Assembly: GCA_010093705.1 (NCBI GenBank)
Contig: MU006107.1
Coordinates: 294,031-358,030 of the forward strand
Length of the DNA: 64,000 nucleotides
Reading direction: 5' to 3'
Origin: Patellaria atrata CBS 101060
Lineage: Eukaryota; Ascomycota; Dothideomycetes; Patellariales; Patellariaceae
A program made the position numbers and the translations under genes. Below are positions 58,252-64,000 of the stretch, in pieces; position 1 is the stretch's first letter, and every line of letters starts with the position of its first letter. The notes beneath the pieces were generated by a model, which saw only the letters and a list, made by a program, of their open reading frames with translations, had not been told where the DNA came from and did no database searches.

Positions 58252-59706
58252 TCAAAGATACTTCTTCGGGCTACTCTCTCTTCGTCGGCGGTAGACGATA
58301 TAAGATCCCAGTAGCATGACCTGGAAGCCGATAACGATGAACACAAAGATGTGCATCTTTGGCGCTTTGGTCGTTACGACTAGAGAAAAATTTAGCATAA
58401 TGTTTGATATGTTTTAGTTACGCTGTTGGGCTCACTGTGATTCATCGTTTCAGGAATGCTCTCGGTAAGACGCGCATGACCCTCTCGAACTGCATTATGC
58501 AAATTGGCCAGATGTTCTCTATAATCTTTCCCTTCTATGTCCTTCTTGATGTTGTCAACTGTGTTTTGAAGAACCTGCAACCGGGATTCGGTGTGATCAG
58601 TATGCCGACCTGCAATGATATGAGTGATAATATCCTCGTGTGATGTCTCCAACGCTTTGTTGAGACTATCGATCTCCCGATAGAGGTGCTGAACATGACG
58701 ATCGATAATCTGTAAGCGATTATGAAGGTCTGCGAATTGATCTTGCTGCGACTTTATGGTTCCAGCCGCCACGTCTGGAAGTTCTCTTGGTATCGTATCG
58801 TGAGGACTGACTTGTTGTTGATGCTCGTCTTCAGGTGTCCGACGCTCAAATTTAGACGGTTGATCCGGAGCGTGGTGTTCAGCCTGACCTGCATTGTGGT
58901 GCTGTGGTTCTTCGCGGGTGTGAGATGCTGTCGTTGAGGCGACAAACCTGTGGATTTCGAATGAATCAGGATTCTCTGCTGAAGCTGCTGAGATTCCGAA
59001 GTAATAGCCAGTAGGAATTTTGATCTATGCTTGTGTGTTAAAGTTTGTAGTTAATGCCGAGATACATGTAACTTACCTTATCACTCTTGAAGCAGAGTTT
59101 GTCATCTATGGCAACCTGGAACATATTATTTGTTTGCTTGATCTGAAGTCTAGAGAAGCGGCCTAGGTTACGGTATGCATAATCACAGTTTCCAAAAGCC
59201 ATGTTGTCGACGTTATGATGGTCCCTGTATGACACGGTCCCGTCATTTAAGAATCCACGGATAGTCCCACCTCTCCAAGCGTATTGGTCTATCACAAGGG
59301 CAAGACCATCAAATTTCCCAATGGTGTATATGCTTTTCATACCAACAGAACTTTGTCTATCTGCATCGCTGACTAGCCACACCTGGAGGTTTCCACTTCC
59401 CCTTTCTGGGCCTGTGGCTCTAAACTCGAAAAGGACGTCCCACTCCTCATGATTAAGGGCAACATCTGTCCATAGGGCACCTCGTTTACCACCTACGACT
59501 GGAGGTGTAAGGACTACTCTGTCTGACATTATCTCGGGATGATGCCCCTCTCCTGCCAACGTCCAGCCGGGAATAGCTCTTCCATTGGGTGAGATTTGAT
59601 GCTTGTGGCCGAAACTTATGCTATCGATAACATATTGTGCATGAGCTGCAGAGACTGCAAATGAAGACCAAGCTAAAGCCCGCATTTTTCTTGAAGAGAT
59701 ATACAT
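58252..59706 (-). CDS. L-type lectin-domain cargo receptor, ERGIC-53/Emp47-like
   Basis: Three exons, 59706-59077, 59024-58436 and 58379-58252, give 448 residues. A signal peptide ends near SAAHAQ. The lectin domain (about 20-245) has FGHKHQISPNGRAIPGW, VLTPPVVGGKRGALWTD, the core strand EWDVLFEFRATGPERGSGNL and the segment FDGLALVIDQYAWRGGTIRG. A coiled coil follows (about 275-400, DQFADLHNRLQIIDRHVQHL), then one membrane helix (HIFVFIVIGFQVMLLGSYIV) and a short tail ending RRRRESSPKKYL. The final KKYL fits the KKxx dilysine signal bound by COPI. The protein should cycle between ER and Golgi as a glycoprotein cargo receptor. Start at 59706 was chosen for the signal peptide; an ATG ten codons upstream is possible. 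Confidence 0.9.
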
Positions 59707-60567
59707 GGTGGTCGTGCGCGGATATGTACAGGGCAACGGGGATGTCGCGTGAGTTAAGAGCGTGGAATGGGTAACCTTGCGTCCAAGGATTGCCCAATTA
59801 CCTTAAGACCGTAGTATTTGCTAGTCTACAGAACTTTGTCAGTACTCGGTTGTTTGTGGAATATGGACGGTACTGACGGTGCGCGTTTTATCTATGCGGT
59901 TGGCGGAACTGTTTGACGATGGAGATGAAAGTCCAAGCTACAGCAACAATAAGAACGGTATTGCGCACTTCTCTCGCAACAGAAACGACTGAAGGGGAAA
60001 AGTGAAAAGTATGGCTTATAGGAAGGTTATCTGTAAAAGAAACAGTGTGCCTGACAGCAACGTCAGATATGTCCATATTTCCTCAGAAGGCCAGCTGTCT
60101 GTTTTTGAGCTTCTTTAAACGGCTTGATTGGATGAGGTCCGTGCTGCATGGGATAGTTCCATTACAATTTACATTTGAAGAATATTGCAGACCGGGCGCA
60201 TTCGTCTGTAGACACAACGGTTGAATCAAATCTATAGATGATCCTTCAGCTCAAGACAGAGATCTAGACGGAAATTCGACCGGAACGAATTAACAGCAGA
60301 ATCAGACGAGAAACGAAAAGTTGAGATGGGAATGGAGGATAGACCTGAGGTGGAAGTGAGAGCTCCTTAGCGTACTTTACTCCGATTGGTCATCTTTACG
60401 CTTCTCCCCATGTACGTTTTCGCGACGACTTCAACTTTGAGAAGGAACGACCTGTTGTTAGTCACTCCTTCCGCCATCATCATCAAATCGACCTTATCGC
60501 CCTCCTTATCCTCGGTGGGCATCCGTAGGCTCATAGCAGTCATTCCACCCGTTACATCCGCATAGCT
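59707..60567. other. Divergent intergenic region between lectin and prohibitin-2
   Basis: About 860 bases with promoters facing both ways. It also contains a small minus-strand open frame with one hydrophobic segment, listed separately. Confidence 0.45.
59888..60076 (-). CDS. Possible small single-pass membrane protein, 62 residues
   Basis: An uninterrupted frame begins at an ATG with good context (AAATATGG). It has one hydrophobic stretch (NTVLIVAVAWTFISIV) followed by a basic end KQFRQPHR. No family was recognised. It could be a genuine micro-protein, or a chance frame in the shared promoter of the lectin and prohibitin genes. Support is weak. Confidence 0.25.
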   Translation of the reverse strand: MDISDVAVRHTVSFTDNLPISHTFHFSPSVVSVAREVRNTVLIVAVAWTFISIVKQFRQPHR

Positions 60568-61663
60568 ATGACGAACCCTCAGGAACAATTCCAGCGGATG
60601 ATGCAGCAAGTAAGGCAGGGAGGCCAAAGATTCGGAGGTCCTGGTGGAGTACCACCAAACCTGAAGGGAGCTTTGGGAGGTCTGGGAGCTCTAGTGGGAT
60701 TAGGAGGTATCGCAGTACTAGCTAGCAATTCTCTGTTCAACGGTATGGTATCCCGCGGATGGCAAATGGTCAAAGTTAAAATATTGTAATCTAATTTTAT
60801 CCCAGTGGACGGTGGTCACAGAGCGATTAAATACACGAGGTTAGGTGGTGTATCAAAGGAGATATATGCTGAAGGTATGTAGATATAGGACTTGAGTTCG
60901 ATGAAAATACTAAGCTCTATGCTAGGTACTCATATCCGGATTCCCTGGTTTGAGACACCCATAACCTACGATGTTCGCGCGAAACCACGCAATGTTGCGT
61001 CCCTCACCGGTACCAAAGATCTTCAGATGGTAAACATCACCTGCCGTGTGCTATCGAGACCACGGGTAGATGCACTGCCTCAGATATATCGCACACTTGG
61101 CACCGACTACGACGAGCGTGTCCTTCCTTCCATCGTCAACGAGGTTCTCAAAAGCGTCGTCGCACAATTCAATGCCAGTCAGCTCATCACCCAGCGTGAG
61201 AATGTGAGTAGGTTAGTACGAGACAATCTCGTCAGAAGAGCCGCCAGGTTCAACATCATGCTGGACGACGTATCGCTCACTGTAAGACATTCTACAACAT
61301 CACCAATCCATAATCCTTGACTAACATCTCCAGCACCTCGCCTTCTCCCCCGAATTCACCGCAGCAGTCGAAGCCAAACAAGTCGCCCAACAAGAAGCCC
61401 AACGCGCCGCCTTCGTGGTCGACAAAGCCCGTCAAGAGAAGCAAGCCACGGTCGTCCGCGCGCAGGGTGAGGCCCGCTCCGCAGAACTCATCGGTGACGC
61501 CATCAAGAAGAGCAGGAGTTACGTCGACTTACGACAGTTCGAGAACGCAAAGAACGTGGCCAGTATCCTGGAGAAGAGCAGGAACAAGGTCTATCTCGAT
61601 GCGAACGGTCTGGGCTTGGATATCACCGAGTCCGCAAGCGATAAGGCGGACAGGAGGAAGTAA
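60568..61663 (+). CDS. phb2: Prohibitin-2
   Basis: Four exons, 60568-60742, 60806-60874, 60926-61281 and 61334-61663, give 309 residues, the normal length. The introns are 63, 51 and 52 bases with GTATGG, GTATGT and GTAAGA donors. A Gly-rich N-terminus precedes one hydrophobic segment ([18 protein letters not shown]) that anchors the protein in the inner mitochondrial membrane. The PHB/SPFH domain is clear: [56 protein letters not shown] and [15 protein letters not shown]. The C-terminal helical part ([20 protein letters not shown]) forms the coiled coil of the ring complex with prohibitin-1. The complex supports respiratory-chain assembly and cristae. I am highly confident. Confidence 0.95.
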
Positions 61664-61905
61664 AAGACTGGAAAGGGGAGGATTGGGCTGGGAAAAAGGC
61701 CATTCCGCTCATGTGTATAATCTAACAATATGTTTACTAAGTACCTTACTTCTCTATAACTCTCCTGATCTGTACGGTGCCGGTCTCACATGGTCCAAAA
61801 CATTATTCGGACTCTTACCGTTGATATCAACCTATGACCTACGAGGATGTAGTACCATCACATCCCTCATTCCCCCTTAAATTGCAAGAGAACATCTTCC
61901 AAATA

Positions 61906-62272
61906 ACTGTACAGGCCAAATTCACAAGTCTCCCGTTCCCCTTACCAACCGCATAAGGTATCCGGAGCCCGTACAATTGCACCCGAACCATGGAACTCCC
62001 GACAGACCGGTCCTTTGTCTCTCGAGCTGTACCGGACGAGTGCTGTATAAATGCTGTACGAATGCTTTACCATGCTGTACTGTATTCTACGCTCCACTTT
62101 CCTGTACTATCCTGTACAAATTCTGTACTATGCTATACTGTGCTGTACTGTTTGTACTCTACACTCCACTGTACTGTACACTCACTCACTCACTCACTCA
62201 CTCACTCACTCACTCACTCACATATCCGACACCTCATTTCCCCAAGGATACAGTACACTACACTACAGTACA
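61906..62272. repeat. Degenerate CTGTAC repeat field
   Basis: More than ten copies of CTGTAC or one-base variants are scattered over about 360 bases, densest at 62028-62180 (for example CTGTACTGTATT, CCTGTACTATCCTGTACAA). Inverted copies (ACAGTACA) occur at the right end, so hairpins are possible. Confidence 0.7.
62179..62222. repeat. (CACT)n tetranucleotide microsatellite
   Basis: About eleven uninterrupted CACT units, embedded in the CTGTAC repeat field. Confidence 0.9.
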
Positions 62273-62926
62273 GGATAACCTAACCTAAATCGTACGGCAA
62301 GCTGAGGTTACCTTGATACTCTGTAATACCGTAAGCGGAACCTACTTTGAGTCTGATCGACCTTAAAAAGTACTCTGGTGATTGTTGCGGTACTGGAAGG
62401 GAAGGTGCGGCAGAGGGGTAAGGCAGGTACTATACCTTGGAGAGGGCGAGGTTCGTGTCGACGATGGAATAGGAAGGACGATGGACCTCCGTACTGTGTA
62501 TACCCACCCTCAGGCCGATTAATTAAGGCAAGGTAAGGTAGTGAAGCGTGAATTCGAAAACGAGAGATAAGGTATGTGAATATTTCCCCTCCACTCACGT
62601 AACAACTGCCTTGATAGAGGCCCACCTCAGTTAGTAATACCAGCAAAAATCAAAGCACAAAAAGTAACACATTTCATGAATTCATAACGCTCGATTTGGT
62701 ATATATGCAACAGATACACTTTTTGTGAACCCCATCTATATACCTAAAATCCCCACCATCCCTACAAAGAGCCAAACCCTTCAAAAGAAGGCGGCGAGAA
62801 GAAGAAGTTGCTAAGATAAAACAAGTATCGCACAAGAATAGAACGGTGAAGAATGACACGCTCTCATCCTCCCATATAGTCAACATAATACCCTACATTG
62901 CCCCTATATTGAAGTGCATGGCTAGT

Positions 62927-64000
62927 TTACGAAGCATAAGCCTGACCAACCGTGTTCAAATTCGCCCCACTAACCAACTTGCCCTCGGCTGCCATGAAGT
63001 ATGCATACCTCTCCACAAAGTCCTGCGCGTCCATCCATTCCATGACTTCCCTCAAGAACTCGGCGATCTGTTCCGGGCTGCCGTCGGTGGTGCCGAACTC
63101 GGTGACCCAGACAGGCTTGCCGCTCATCGTGTGCGCCTTGGTTACGTGGTCCTTGAAATACTGAACGTTGTTGACGCTGTTGTACCAGTGCACGTTGACG
63201 AAGTCGACCGTGCAGCCCGAGCACGCCGAGAGGAAGCGGTCGAGGTAGTCGAGACCCATGGGTGCGGGGCCGTCGGTGACCGAAGGCGACCCGATACGTG
63301 CCTTACCGGCGAAGGGTTGCATGTGCTTCTTGTACGCGACAACCGCATCCGGGACGCTGAGACCGGACTGATCGACGTGATCAGGTTCGTTGAAGGAGAA
63401 GAGGCAGGTCGAACCGGCGTCGATGGCAGCTTGTGCGTTCTTGGCCCAGATGGTAGGGAAGTCGTACTTCAAGCCCCACATGGTTGGGACGTACTCGAAG
63501 CTAGAAGGTAGGCCGTCGGGTGTGGTGCCCCAGTTGTAGGCCCAGGAGATCTTGCCGGAGTTCTCAAAGCACTCGGTAAGAGAGGCGTCGTTATAAGACA
63601 AACCACGCTTGCTGCCGCTGTGGGGAGTAGTGGGGGCGTATGTGGGTGCGGCTGATGGGACAGGAGCTTCTGAGCTGGAGACTGGGACGCTCGGGACAAC
63701 GGATGTAGAGGGTTCAGGAGCAGGTGTATACACGGGCTCGTCTACTACTGAAGTAGTGGAGGGTTCAGGCGCAGGTGTATATACAGGTTCCACCGCGACT
63801 GGAGATGTGGTAGGTTCGGTTGAAGGGTACTCAGCAGGTGGTGAATTGTCGACCTCATGGCCCACGAGCTGGCTGGTAGCAACAGGGACAGTAGCAACCG
63901 GAACTGAGGAGGGAATCTCATATGGGACCGGGCTAGAGGTTACCGGAGCAGCTTCGGAGTTGACAGGAACTACCTCAGAGCTGACTGGGATGGCTTCAGA
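62927..64000 (-). CDS. GH128-type endo-beta-1,3-glucanase (Asl1-like), 5' end beyond the window
   Basis: The open frame runs from the stop at 62927 to the window edge without a start codon that must be used, so the gene is cut here and its signal peptide lies outside. The visible N-terminal part is a Ser/Thr/Pro/Val-rich linker with near-perfect repeats of EPVYTPAPEPSTT. A KR Kex2-type site precedes GLSYNDASLTECF, the start of the catalytic domain. The fold's landmarks follow: ISWAYNWG, FEYVPTMWG, LFSFNEPDHVDQSG (general acid Glu), VDFVNVHWYN and VWVTEFGTTDG (nucleophile Glu). Enzymes of this family cut beta-1,3-glucan and are secreted or wall-bound, in wall remodelling. The domain is complete at its C-terminal end. 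Confidence 0.9.
   Translation of the reverse strand, partial: SEAIPVSSEVVPVNSEAAPVTSSPVPYEIPSSVPVATVPVATSQLVGHEVDNSPPAEYPSTEPTTSPVAVEPVYTPAPEPSTTSVVDEPVYTPAPEPSTSVVPSVPVSSSEAPVPSAAPTYAPTTPHSGSKRGLSYNDASLTECFENSGKISWAYNWGTTPDGLPSSFEYVPTMWGLKYDFPTIWAKNAQAAIDAGSTCLFSFNEPDHVDQSGLSVPDAVVAYKKHMQPFAGKARIGSPSVTDGPAPMGLDYLDRFLSACSGCTVDFVNVHWYNSVNNVQYFKDHVTKAHTMSGKPVWVTEFGTTDGSPEQIAEFLREVMEWMDAQDFVERYAYFMAAEGKLVSGANLNTVGQAYAS

Larger units (their letters stand above)
61664..62926. other. Convergent intergenic region rich in TGTAC-type repeats
   Basis: Between the stop of prohibitin-2 (plus) and the stop of the GH128 protein (minus), holding two 3' ends. Most of 61906-62272 is degenerate CTGTAC text with a tetranucleotide microsatellite inside it. 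No gene is supported. Confidence 0.5.

Noticed and set aside
60367-60627. Minus-strand frame overlapping the prohibitin-2 start
   Set aside because: Overlaps the confident prohibitin-2 first exon and lacks any motif.

Overview
The window is nuclear DNA of a filamentous ascomycete (Pezizomycotina). The evidence is many short introns (about 46-70 bases) with fungal donor, branch-point and acceptor signals. Typical filamentous-fungal genes are also present: a group X hybrid histidine kinase, a COL-26/BglR-like Zn2Cys6 regulator, allantoicase, a GH128 glucanase and an Emp47-like lectin. Leotiomycetes would fit the gene set, but I cannot settle the class from sequence alone.

Layout. 0.7-6 kb: LCP5-type U3 snoRNP protein, allantoicase and an ankyrin/DIL-domain protein, all on the minus strand. 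6.7-13.9 kb: one very large plus-strand hybrid histidine kinase that shares a divergent promoter with the ankyrin/DIL gene. 14.7-20 kb: a cysteine-rich GPI-type secreted protein, a GNAT acetyltransferase and a 2H phosphoesterase (all minus). 20.5-21.8 kb: vacuolar aspartic protease (plus). 22.9-27.6 kb: a full-length ABCB transporter of 12 exons (minus). 27.6-32.3 kb: a gene-poor stretch with a decayed membrane-protein gene and two sets of degenerate tandem repeats. 32.3-40.1 kb: an ascomycete-type membrane protein, a TFIIIC subunit and a NYN-domain protein. 41.2-43.7 kb: a Pmp3-like fragment and the mitochondrial carnitine/acylcarnitine carrier. 43.7-46.9 kb: gene-poor, with a run of short hairpins. 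46.9-49.1 kb: a divergent methyltransferase-like protein. 52-54 kb: mitochondrial ribosomal protein uL11m and a decayed gene of unknown function. 54.8-61.7 kb: COL-26-like regulator, Emp47-like lectin and prohibitin-2. 62.9 kb to the edge: a GH128 glucanase cut by the window end.

Most genes are conserved housekeeping genes (ribosome biogenesis, Pol III transcription, mitochondrial translation and carriers, secretory pathway, vacuole). They do not form a metabolic cluster or operon-like system. Gene models were built by hand: for the spliced genes I checked donor/acceptor dinucleotides, phase across junctions and total length divisible by three. I recognised no tRNA, rRNA, CRISPR, viral, LTR or DNA-transposon element. 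The most unusual features are a GC-AG intron in the kinase receiver domain, a pseudokinase-like N-terminus on that kinase, a 17-base microexon in the carnitine carrier, an 18-base double E-box palindrome upstream of the vacuolar protease, dispersed TGTAC repeats, and two host genes decayed by in-frame stops. I did not find a convincing new biological system.
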